Shown here: piece by piece, positions 1 to 6,550 of the stretch | Numbering within the stretch: position 1 is the stretch's first letter | Layout of the letters: the number at the start of each line of letters is the position of its first letter | DNA from: a virus | Length of the DNA stretch: 35,291 bases | Direction: 5' to 3' (one strand) | Virus record (IMG/VR): IMGVR_UViG_3300027865_000023 | Span: 1-35,291 of that record | Made by a program: the position numbers and the translations under genes | Notes under the pieces: model-generated | Told to the model about the DNA's origin: nothing | Seen by the model: the letters and a program-made list of their open reading frames with translations, nothing else | Databases searched by the model: none

Positions 1-91
1 CTCCATATATTTTAGATGCAGATTCTGATTCAGAAAATCCCAGCAAGCTGAATATCACAATCATTAAAACTATAAACATCTTTTTGAACAT
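1..91 (-). CDS. Partial gene for a protein with a signal peptide or N-terminal membrane anchor
   Basis: This is the 5' end of a leftward gene cut by the window edge. It starts at an ATG at position 91, three bases after the stop of the LamG gene, with a purine-rich stretch upstream. The 30 visible residues begin with two lysines within the first four positions, followed by a hydrophobic run (FIVLMIVIFSLLGF) and then a polar Ser/Glu-rich stretch. That is the layout of a Sec signal peptide or a single N-terminal anchor. No lipobox cysteine is visible. The function cannot be read from this fragment. Its place after the LamG gene suggests another late structural or host-contact protein. Confidence 0.55.
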   Translation of the reverse strand, partial: MFKKMFIVLMIVIFSLLGFSESESASKIYG

Positions 92-94
92 TTT

Positions 95-793
95 TTATAA
101 CCCTGCCTCGTATAAGTTTTTAACTTCAGTTGCGCTTAAAGCCCGAGTGAAAATCATCGCTGAATCTATTAGTCCATCATTATTACCTATTACTAAATCT
201 ACTCCAGTAGGTGCAGTCATATTCCTTGCATTGTTATTTGTAACATGAGTGCTCTCTACTCCATTTACAAAGAACCTTGCTCCAGAAGAAGTATGCCTTT
301 GGACTACAAGATGTGTCCAAACTCCATCTACTACAGCAGTACCTGCTTCTGCAAAATCACCACCACCACCATTAAAAGTGTAAAAAGTGGCTACCCCATC
401 ACCGTTAAGATAAAGAAGATAACCTGCTGCCATCCAAGTTGACTTATCAACTAAACCGGAATTTGGGGCGGGGGTTGTTTCAGGTTTTAACCACATAGCT
501 ATAGTCATCAGTTCGGTTGTGCAATCACAGGCGGCAGCAACTCCACAATTTACTACATCCGAGTTGTCCTTTTCAAAATCCAGAGCCATTCCATTCCTAC
601 CCTTTCCTACCCATGTTGCACCAGTTATAGTGCCATGATTACCATTGCCACTTAAATCCCTCAGTGTTGCACCAGCTTTTTCAAATGTGTAATATGCTTT
701 CAATGCAGGGTCACATAAGATAGGATGCAAGTATGGCTTCATCAAACCTTTTGCCCTTGGAGCTACTATTGTAGGGACAGTTAAAACTTCCAT
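95..793 (-). CDS. LamG / concanavalin A-like jelly-roll protein, probable virion surface protein
   Basis: This 232-residue protein carries a LamG-like (concanavalin A-like lectin/glucanase) fold. The signature is the DLSGNGNHGTITGATW stretch near residues 47-62, then LDFEKDNSDVVNCG, the MTIAMWLKPE strand, WTHLVVQR, GARFFVNGVE and a final ALSATEVKNLYEAGL. This order is typical of LamG_3 domains in phage tail, head-fibre and bacterial surface proteins, which usually bind carbohydrate. The first 30 residues are a short N-terminal extension that may dock the protein to the virion. The ATG at 793 has an AGGGAGTAAG-type ribosome site and follows the 124-aa gene by six bases. The fold is well supported. 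The virion location is inferred from its place downstream of the major capsid gene. Confidence 0.8.
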   Translation of the reverse strand: MEVLTVPTIVAPRAKGLMKPYLHPILCDPALKAYYTFEKAGATLRDLSGNGNHGTITGATWVGKGRNGMALDFEKDNSDVVNCGVAAACDCTTELMTIAMWLKPETTPAPNSGLVDKSTWMAAGYLLYLNGDGVATFYTFNGGGGDFAEAGTAVVDGVWTHLVVQRHTSSGARFFVNGVESTHVTNNNARNMTAPTGVDLVIGNNDGLIDSAMIFTRALSATEVKNLYEAGL

Positions 794-799
794 GTATTC

Positions 800-1174
800 T
801 TACTCCCTTCTGGTAACTTTTATGGTTGCATCTAATCTTGCACCAGTATTTAAATCAACATATATCTTCCACCAGATTGAACCACAGTTAACAAAATATG
901 ACACCACCGCACCTGCTTCAAAATTCTGTTCTGCTCCCCTAAGAAGTTTATATGTTCCGTCCTCTGTATCGCAGGTCATTATATTTACATCCCAATCCTC
1001 CGCTGTGCTTAAAACCGCTGTGGAGTCCACCGATATTTCTACGGGGGATTGTGCCTGACCCATATATATTGATGTATCATTGTCGTCAACTTTTCCAGAC
1101 CCACTAACCCCTGTATATGTCAATGTTGCAATCTTATTGGCAAAAACTACATTCCCGCCATCTATCTTAGGCAT
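800..1174 (-). CDS. Small structural protein of unknown function
   Basis: This 124-residue protein is Val/Thr/Asp-rich and predicted to be mostly beta. It has no membrane segment and no family motif I can name. The beta-rich composition and its place between the major capsid gene and the LamG gene suggest a head-completion, decoration or tail-attachment protein. The start is the ATG at 1174 behind a strong AAAGGAG site. A terminator hairpin lies between the capsid gene and this gene, about 68 bp upstream, so expression needs read-through or a promoter in the 1175-1241 gap. I see no convincing promoter there. Confidence 0.55.
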   Translation of the reverse strand: MPKIDGGNVVFANKIATLTYTGVSGSGKVDDNDTSIYMGQAQSPVEISVDSTAVLSTAEDWDVNIMTCDTEDGTYKLLRGAEQNFEAGAVVSYFVNCGSIWWKIYVDLNTGARLDATIKVTRRE

Positions 1175-1241
1175 GTTATTCTCCTTTTAAACTTAAATGT
1201 TACTTGGGTATTTTTTTTAAACACACAGCGTTTGTATGCTT

Positions 1242-1272
1242 AAAAAAAAGGGGGGTAGAATCACCCCCCCCC
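1242..1272 (-). terminator. Rho-independent terminator after the major capsid gene
   Basis: Read leftward, a G-run (complement of the C-run at 1264-1272) pairs with a C-run (complement of the G-run at 1250-1255) across a loop of about 8 nt. A tract of eight T (1242-1249) follows at once. It lies about 25 bp past the capsid stop codon. The long homopolymers could also hide length errors in the assembly. Confidence 0.85.
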
Positions 1273-1297
1273 TTAGAGTTGTTATGCTAAAGTCAGA

Positions 1298-2425
1298 TTA
1301 GCCTGTGCAATCTAACTGCTTGACTGCATCTCTGAATATGCAACTGAAGAAAATCGTAGTTGTCATATACATCTGCTCGACCTGACGAGAGATGACCCTC
1401 TGAGTTTCAGTCAAATCCATACCAGCGTATGTGTATGCCTGCATAGCATACCTCTTATCAACTGCGAGAATTTTATTCGCCATGATAGAGCTGTGCACGG
1501 TTATCAGGGGATTCGGCATCCTTAACCCTGACTGCGGGTTGGGAGCTCCACCTGTCTGCCCTGTGGAGATAAGGGTATATAACCACAATGGCATGGTGTT
1601 TGAAGCTGTCTGCACGTTCATCAGCCTTGCATAGCCAGCCTGTGTTGTTACACAGGTAATCGGACTATATGGAAGCATAGCCAAAAGCCATTCAATCCAT
1701 GCAGTGTATGTGATGTCGGCAATTGTTGAGTTGCCAGTAACACCACCATAACTGGAAAGGCTGTCATCTGAGAGCAGTGAACCTTCAACGGAAGTCCCGT
1801 CACCCTGAATCAGCACTTCTATTGCATCAGAAATATCGTCTATAGAATTCTGCTGGACGATACCTGCAATAGCAGTCTGTAAAACGGGGAGAGATACCTG
1901 CTGGATGAATTCATAACTCCATTCCAGACCGATACCTTTTTTCGTTCCACGTGCTGTTTTATCACTCCATGTGAGTGTGGTGCGGGGGATTTCTGCTGCT
2001 TCCGCCACGTCTTTCTTCCGCTTCTGGGCGGCCGTCTGAGTAATATACAGATTTCTGACAACTGTTCCAGTAGCTATGTTCTGAATCGAAGAAACTATGT
2101 CCTGAAGATTTGTTGTGGTTGTATCAACAAGCGCTACCCTTGCAGCCCTGTTAAGGAACTCAGGGAATAGCACGGTGTTGTCATCAGATGTGAAAAACAG
2201 TCTCCCCTGTCCTGCGGGGATGCCTGCCTTGGGATTACCATTTACGTTAATCCCCTGTTTTTTTAAGACTCTCTCAAAAGCATCAAGCTTATCTTCGGGT
2301 TCTGTAGGTGACATTGTTTCAAGTAACTGAGAAAGTGTCATGCCATTATCCGCAGCTTGCGAATACAGTCTTGGAGTAAGCTTAAGTTCTTTAAGGTCTT
2401 TAGTAAGAACCTTTATCTCGTTCAT
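1298..2425 (-). CDS. Major capsid protein
   Basis: This protein has 375 residues from the ATG at 2425, which follows an AAGGAGG site with 6-7 nt spacing. A TTG one codon upstream is less likely to be the start. It is called the major capsid protein from gene order (TerL, portal, protease/scaffold, decoration-like protein, this gene), a size usual for HK97-fold capsid proteins, and composition. Residues 1-85 or so are charged and may be a delta-like domain. They are followed by a long Thr/Ile/Ser-rich region, with IEVLIQGDG near the middle. The C-terminal third contains the kind of strand-rich segment seen in HK97-fold proteins (ILAVDKRYAMQAYTYAGM). Terminators flank the gene on both sides, which fits control as a separate high-level unit. 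No single diagnostic motif exists, so a structure prediction would be the test. Confidence 0.75.
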   Translation of the reverse strand: MNEIKVLTKDLKELKLTPRLYSQAADNGMTLSQLLETMSPTEPEDKLDAFERVLKKQGINVNGNPKAGIPAGQGRLFFTSDDNTVLFPEFLNRAARVALVDTTTTNLQDIVSSIQNIATGTVVRNLYITQTAAQKRKKDVAEAAEIPRTTLTWSDKTARGTKKGIGLEWSYEFIQQVSLPVLQTAIAGIVQQNSIDDISDAIEVLIQGDGTSVEGSLLSDDSLSSYGGVTGNSTIADITYTAWIEWLLAMLPYSPITCVTTQAGYARLMNVQTASNTMPLWLYTLISTGQTGGAPNPQSGLRMPNPLITVHSSIMANKILAVDKRYAMQAYTYAGMDLTETQRVISRQVEQMYMTTTIFFSCIFRDAVKQLDCTG

Positions 2426-2448
2426 CAATTTCCTCCTTGTTGGAATAT

Positions 2449-2481
2449 AAAAAAGCTTCCCGAAACACAGAGAAGCTTTTT
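2449..2481 (-). terminator. Terminator hairpin between decoration-like and capsid genes
   Basis: Read leftward, the sequence AAAAAGCTTC pairs with GAAGCTTTTTT across a loop of about 10 nt, and the T-run ends the right arm. A's on the other side make it potentially bidirectional. It sits only about 10-15 nt upstream of the capsid Shine-Dalgarno sequence, leaving no room for a promoter between them. Confidence 0.8.
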
Positions 2482-2504
2482 ATTGTTACGTTAAATTGTT
2501 AAAC

Positions 2505-2897
2505 TTATTTAAGTCTGAAACTACAGGTTGTGCCCGATGTGGTAACATTTACAACAACAACAGAAACACCAGAACCATCACCTGTTTTTACTTTTGCACC
2601 ACTGTCTCCTGCACCTGCTGCATAAAGGTCAGTATCGCCCAATGTCGGAGCTGTTCCAGAATAAGTAACATTCTCAAAATAACCCCTGTCCTGCACTGTG
2701 CAAAGACCTGAAGAAGAAGCAGCGGCTGAAATCTGGTCGACTCTGCCTATGAACTTATCATCTTCGGCAGCCTGGACAACAGTATCAGAAACTGTTATTT
2801 TGACGAACCTGTTTTCGTCACTTCCTCTTGTGAAAGCTGACTTGAAACTTGTGTAATGAGCATCGAGCCCCTTATATCCTACGCTTGCTGATGGCAT
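2505..2897 (-). CDS. Probable head decoration or stabilisation protein
   Basis: This 130-residue protein is Ala/Gly/Ser/Thr/Val-rich with almost no predicted helix. It resembles small phage head-decoration proteins in size, composition and position, just before the major capsid gene in transcription order. The segments KFIGRVDQISAAASSSGLCTVQDRGYFENV and DLYAAGAGDSGAKVKTG (only partly quotable as motifs) resemble the pattern 'property value, then switch to x' found in DUF2190-type capsid proteins. I cannot confirm that family without a profile search. The start is the ATG at 2897 behind AAGGAGG. Terminators lie on both sides. Confidence 0.6.
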   Translation of the reverse strand: MPSASVGYKGLDAHYTSFKSAFTRGSDENRFVKITVSDTVVQAAEDDKFIGRVDQISAAASSSGLCTVQDRGYFENVTYSGTAPTLGDTDLYAAGAGDSGAKVKTGDGSGVSVVVVNVTTSGTTCSFRLK

Positions 2898-2915
2898 ATT
2901 GCCTCCTTGTTAAAT

Positions 2916-2945
2916 AAAAAACCCGACTTTGGAATCCTCGGGTTT
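2916..2945 (-). terminator. Terminator hairpin between protease/scaffold and decoration-like genes
   Basis: Read leftward, AAACCCGA pairs perfectly with TCGGGTTT over eight base pairs with an 11-nt loop, and it ends in a T-run. It lies about 30 nt past the protease/scaffold stop. Only about 6 nt separate it from the Shine-Dalgarno sequence of the next gene. Confidence 0.85.
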
Positions 2946-2975
2946 CTATGTTTTGGTTAATGGTTTAGTTTGGAA

Positions 2976-3506
2976 TTACAGACGTCTCATAGTGTAAAGC
3001 TCATCATTGTCACGGTGAGTGTATACTTTCTTATCCTTATCATCTCCACCTTTGCTGTGCTGACCAAGTTCTTTCTTCGAAAGCTCTTCCGTCATCAGCT
3101 CGATTTCGGCTTTAAGGAATTTTATTTTTTCATTATCGTTCAATGCTTTTAATGAAGTATCTTTCACTTCCCTGTCCCACTTATCGCCATGCAAAGAAAC
3201 ACCACACTTATGATACTCGGCGGTTTTCCCCTCTATATGGGCTGCACCTATCTGAACCAGTTCTTTGTTTTCATCAGCCTCAGCATTGAGATTGGCAAAA
3301 CTCTTTACGAGTTCCCCATGTTCTTTAGTGAGCTTCTCCATTTCTTCTGTTACTGTCTCATTGTCCTTTGTAAGCTCTTCAATGGTTGTTGAGAATGAGT
3401 CCTTTTCATTTACAACTTCCGCAAGTGCTGTTTCATGTTCTGTTTTCAAAACATATTCTTCAGCCAGTTCTTTTTTAAACTTGGCTTTTACATCTTTAAA
3501 TGTCAT
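2976..3506 (-). CDS. Nested in-frame scaffold protein from an internal start
   Basis: Inside the protease/scaffold gene an ATG at 3506 (Met238) is preceded by a perfect AGGAGG with about 6 nt spacing, stronger than most start sites in this window. Translation from it would give a 176-residue protein, mostly coiled coil, lacking the protease domain. It shares the frame and C-terminus of the long form. This is the arrangement of lambda C and Nu3, where the scaffold is made separately in excess. The ribosome site and the domain boundary are seen directly. Independent expression is inferred. Confidence 0.6.
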   Translation of the reverse strand: MTFKDVKAKFKKELAEEYVLKTEHETALAEVVNEKDSFSTTIEELTKDNETVTEEMEKLTKEHGELVKSFANLNAEADENKELVQIGAAHIEGKTAEYHKCGVSLHGDKWDREVKDTSLKALNDNEKIKFLKAEIELMTEELSKKELGQHSKGGDDKDKKVYTHRDNDELYTMRRL

Positions 3507-4217
3507 GTCTTCCTCCTGTTGTAGACTTTCAAAAAGATTTATTGGCACAGTGAGCTTATGGCTCAATTCGCCAGAAAGTCCAGTTTTTTTAAGTTTTTTC
3601 CAGTTAAGTGTGGCTGTGTCTTTTTTCCTGCCTCTTGACATCTTACCTTTAAATTTAGCACCCGGAAGTGCTCCCTTCCAAACTCCAGAAATTTCACCAG
3701 CAAGATGTGCATTTTCTATGGTGCATGTAGACATCTTACCTTCATATTCAACACCCGGAATGTGAGGACACTCAGGGTCTCTTATATCTAAATCACACAT
3801 GTCACACATGGGGTCTCCATCTTCCCATGATACTGACACATCAGTTAAATGCCCCGCCTCAAAAGCTTTTATAATATCATCAGTAGTCTGTCCACCAGAA
3901 TCTAAGCCCTTAAGCATATAAACTGGAGCTTCAACTACATACCCTTCCAGTACCTTTCCAAGACTTCCACCTAACCACGTCCCCATAGGGATGCCCGCAC
4001 TGTGGTTTATAAGGAACTTCTGGGGGTTCTCCATATCGTTAAGGTCGTTCACAAAGTTATGCAAGCTGGTAGCCCCGAGAAAATAACTATATTGAGTTAT
4101 CATAAAGTCATTAGCTACAGTAGCATCAAGCATGTAAATATCCTCTGCCTGCAATTCCTTCTTCGATAAGTATTTGTTTATGTAATTAAGTTCTGATTCA
4201 TTCGGTTCTCTTACCAT
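2976..4217 (-). CDS. Prohead protease fused to capsid scaffold
   Basis: This 413-residue protein has two parts. Residues from about 50 to 190 look like a phage prohead serine protease (herpesvirus assemblin-like fold). A conserved-type histidine sits in INHSAGIPMGTW (His72), and a serine motif sits in LTDVSVSWEDGD (Ser118/Ser120). The later EISGVWKGALPGAKF matches the strand that usually follows. A small Cys cluster (C128, C131, C140) next to the serine motif is unusual. Residues 238-345 are highly charged and predicted to form a long coiled coil, as in scaffolds. The start ATG at 4217 directly abuts the stop of the glycosyltransferase gene and uses CAGGAGG within that gene's end. A second in-frame start lies at 3506. 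Confidence 0.75.
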   Translation of the reverse strand: MVREPNESELNYINKYLSKKELQAEDIYMLDATVANDFMITQYSYFLGATSLHNFVNDLNDMENPQKFLINHSAGIPMGTWLGGSLGKVLEGYVVEAPVYMLKGLDSGGQTTDDIIKAFEAGHLTDVSVSWEDGDPMCDMCDLDIRDPECPHIPGVEYEGKMSTCTIENAHLAGEISGVWKGALPGAKFKGKMSRGRKKDTATLNWKKLKKTGLSGELSHKLTVPINLFESLQQEEDMTFKDVKAKFKKELAEEYVLKTEHETALAEVVNEKDSFSTTIEELTKDNETVTEEMEKLTKEHGELVKSFANLNAEADENKELVQIGAAHIEGKTAEYHKCGVSLHGDKWDREVKDTSLKALNDNEKIKFLKAEIELMTEELSKKELGQHSKGGDDKDKKVYTHRDNDELYTMRRL

Positions 4218-6269
4218 CTATCCCTCCTGTAATAATTCTACTATTGCTTTTTTTACGTCTTCATATTTGATAGTATCTATACACGGTCTTTGACATCTTG
4301 CGTTACCATGACACGGACTTATGAAAGGACAGTTCCTTATCCAATCTGGAGTAATAACTACACCTTTAGTTTTAGGACTCGCTGTTGCTCTCGGAGATGC
4401 ACAGGAAAAAATTGCAACCTGTGGAGTCCCCAATGCGCTTGCACAGTGGTGGGGAAAACTGTCAACACCTGTGAATAACCTTGCATGGGCAATCACCCAT
4501 GCTGTTTCACGGAATGAAAGTTTACCCTTTAAATCTATGGCATCTTTCACTGCCAAATCACCCTTACTGCCTATCTGGACAATCGGCATCTTTATATCTT
4601 CGAATACTTCATCATAATATCTGTAAATTCTATAAGGATGCCCACCAGTAGTGTGAACTACGATATAGTCCTCTGGCAATTCAATGTCTTTAGGTTTCTC
4701 ACACTGAATACTCACATCTTCGGGCTCTACCCCGCATATAACAGGATAAAGCTCTGCCAGAGATAAATCCCCTGTTCCCCAATTACCATTTTTAATTTTA
4801 TCTATATGGGGTTTGTAAACAAACGGATAAGCCGCTAATAGATTTCCATTCCAAGGAATAAGTTTGTCTATATAGGGATTCCCCCTTAAAATATCCATAT
4901 ACATAGGGTGAGTCATATAGTGAAGCTCAAGCCCCTTATGCTTTTCTTTTAAACCCTTTAAACACTGAGTCGAAAGAAGAATGTCCCCTGCTGTTTCATA
5001 CTGTGCAAAAAGAAACGCCTTACTCGGGTCGACAGCTCGGAAACTTGTAGTTGCCATATCGTCAAGCTCCTTGAAAGCTTCACTCCACATCCTACATATA
5101 ACTTCTTTCTTAAAATTAGCTGCTGCGTATTTCCGTGCTTCTTGGGTTTTTTGTTTGTCTTTAAGATTACTTATCTCCAACAGCTTGCTCGCTATATCGT
5201 CCGTATTAAGCACGTTATATAAACCAGTCGAATCAAAGTCGGCTTTATCTTCAGTGGTCTTTATCTGCCAAGTAAAATCTTTATATTCTTCCGACATAGC
5301 AATGTTTTCGGGCATCAAAACTGGAACACCAGAAAGCATCGCCTCCGTTATAGGTAAACCCCAAGCCTCAGACCATGAAGTATTCAAAAGAACATCAAGT
5401 GATGCTATTAATTTTTTATAATCAGCGAGTGACAATCCTATGCGTGGTTTAAACCCACGTATATGGACAACATTGCCTACTATATCCAGTTCTTCAATAG
5501 CTCTTAAAATTTGCACCCCAACTTCACTGTGAATATATAAAATAGCATCAGGCTTTGACTTTAAAAGTTTTTTGAATCCCACAAGTGCTGACATCATATT
5601 CTTTCTCGGATTTTTGGCAGCACCTACATAGCCGACAATAAATCTATCTTTGAATATGTTGAAATAATCATTCCTGAATTGAATCCTGTCAAATGGATTT
5701 AATTCGCTAAAAACGCTTTCAACCCCATGCGGGATTATTTTTACATCCTTATCAACATGTTTTTGGATTTTGTCTTTACCATATTGATTGGGAGTTATAA
5801 CTATGTCTGCCTGCTGGACAAGCCTTAAATATTCGGGATAAGTCTTACCATCCACAGTGTAATAGCAGATAATCTGGAAATCCTTTCCACCCCGTTTGGC
5901 AAGCTCCTGCTTTAGAAGAGCGATTTTATCCCCGAGCGGACTGGTCAAATACATATCCTGATAAACAAAAAGGATATCATACAGCCCCGTCATTAGTTGC
6001 TCTATCACAACATCAATCCCGCTACATTGTGTATGGTTTCCCTTCAAAATGCTTCTGAATTCGCCGCTTACCTGTTCGATTTCCTTTGGATTAAAAATAG
6101 GCAGAATCCTGTAAGGGAGTTGGTGTCGCTCACCGTGATAATCTTTACCAATAATACTTATATTATATTTGTCAGTTTTGTAAAGGCAGTCTAAAATTAA
6201 ACTTGCCTGTCTACCGAAACCACTTGCTACCGTAGGGCTTGAACACCATGCTAATATCTGTTTTTTCAA
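4218..6269 (-). CDS. Two-domain glycosyltransferase: GT4-like N-terminus and GT9-like C-terminus
   Basis: This 683-residue fusion has two domains. Residues 1-402 form a GT-B glycosyltransferase of the GT4 type, with an SSPTVASGFGR N-terminus, VGYVGAAKNPRKN and the family E-x7-E motif in EAWGLPITE (about 301-309). Residues 417-683 form a GT9 (heptosyltransferase-like) domain with FAQYETAGDILLSTQCLKGLK at its start and TGVDSFPHHCASALGTP near 600-616. It also has a Cys-rich tail (CPFISPCHGNARCQRPC). The start is a TTG at 6269 with GGAGAGG upstream. It sits between portal and protease, inside the head-assembly module, and its stop abuts the protease ATG. That suggests co-expression with virion proteins and perhaps virion glycosylation. 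Domain calls are good, but donor and acceptor are unknown. Confidence 0.85.
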   Translation of the reverse strand: MKKQILAWCSSPTVASGFGRQASLILDCLYKTDKYNISIIGKDYHGERHQLPYRILPIFNPKEIEQVSGEFRSILKGNHTQCSGIDVVIEQLMTGLYDILFVYQDMYLTSPLGDKIALLKQELAKRGGKDFQIICYYTVDGKTYPEYLRLVQQADIVITPNQYGKDKIQKHVDKDVKIIPHGVESVFSELNPFDRIQFRNDYFNIFKDRFIVGYVGAAKNPRKNMMSALVGFKKLLKSKPDAILYIHSEVGVQILRAIEELDIVGNVVHIRGFKPRIGLSLADYKKLIASLDVLLNTSWSEAWGLPITEAMLSGVPVLMPENIAMSEEYKDFTWQIKTTEDKADFDSTGLYNVLNTDDIASKLLEISNLKDKQKTQEARKYAAANFKKEVICRMWSEAFKELDDMATTSFRAVDPSKAFLFAQYETAGDILLSTQCLKGLKEKHKGLELHYMTHPMYMDILRGNPYIDKLIPWNGNLLAAYPFVYKPHIDKIKNGNWGTGDLSLAELYPVICGVEPEDVSIQCEKPKDIELPEDYIVVHTTGGHPYRIYRYYDEVFEDIKMPIVQIGSKGDLAVKDAIDLKGKLSFRETAWVIAHARLFTGVDSFPHHCASALGTPQVAIFSCASPRATASPKTKGVVITPDWIRNCPFISPCHGNARCQRPCIDTIKYEDVKKAIVELLQEG

Positions 6270-6300
6270 AGAACCTCTCCTTTTGTCTTATGACTTTGGT

Positions 6301-6423
6301 TTAATCAATATATTCGCAGATTTCCCTGTTCCAGCATCGCCTGCAATATTTAGGATAATCCAGACACTTGATTTCCCGTTTATTATTTGACGATTTATTT
6401 TTGTCCCGCTTCTTTTTTCCCAC
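6301..6423 (-). CDS. Cys-rich basic microprotein (40 aa)
   Basis: This small gene starts with a GTG at 6423, with GAAGG about 8 nt upstream, and stops 31 nt before the glycosyltransferase start. The first half is very basic. The second half carries four cysteines at positions 20, 27, 30 and 36 (pattern C-x6-C-x2-C-x5-C), suggesting a tiny zinc-binding fold. It overlaps the preceding small gene by 29 nt. There is no known function. The Cys pattern and ribosome site are the only support. Confidence 0.45.
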   Translation of the reverse strand: MGKKKRDKNKSSNNKREIKCLDYPKYCRRCWNREICEYID

Positions 6424-6550
6424 TCAATTTACCTTCAGAAACCTTCTCTATCTTTTGAATAATCTCCACTTTATTGAGAAGTTTTTTAATCCTCTTTATC
6501 CTTTCGGGGTCTTGAAGTCCCTTCCTTGTTTTTTTATTTCCCTCTACCAC
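6395..6550 (-). CDS. Small charged protein overlapping the portal gene end
   Basis: This is an open frame of about 51 residues from a GTG at 6550, rich in Lys and Glu, with a predicted helix (ERIKRIKKLLNKVEIIQKIEKV). It overlaps the portal 3' end by 17 nt in another frame and fills the space before the Cys-rich microprotein. The upstream ribosome site is weak and the true start is uncertain. The frame stays open farther upstream inside the portal gene. Coding is plausible but not proven, and the function is unknown. Confidence 0.35.
   Translation of the reverse strand: MVEGNKKTRKGLQDPERIKRIKKLLNKVEIIQKIEKVSEGKLSGKKEAGQK

Noticed and set aside
3265-3765. Long plus-strand open frame opposite the protease/scaffold gene
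   Set aside because: It is the mirror of a strongly supported minus-strand gene; its Ser/Phe/Leu-rich translation is typical of antisense frames over Glu/Lys-rich coiled coils.
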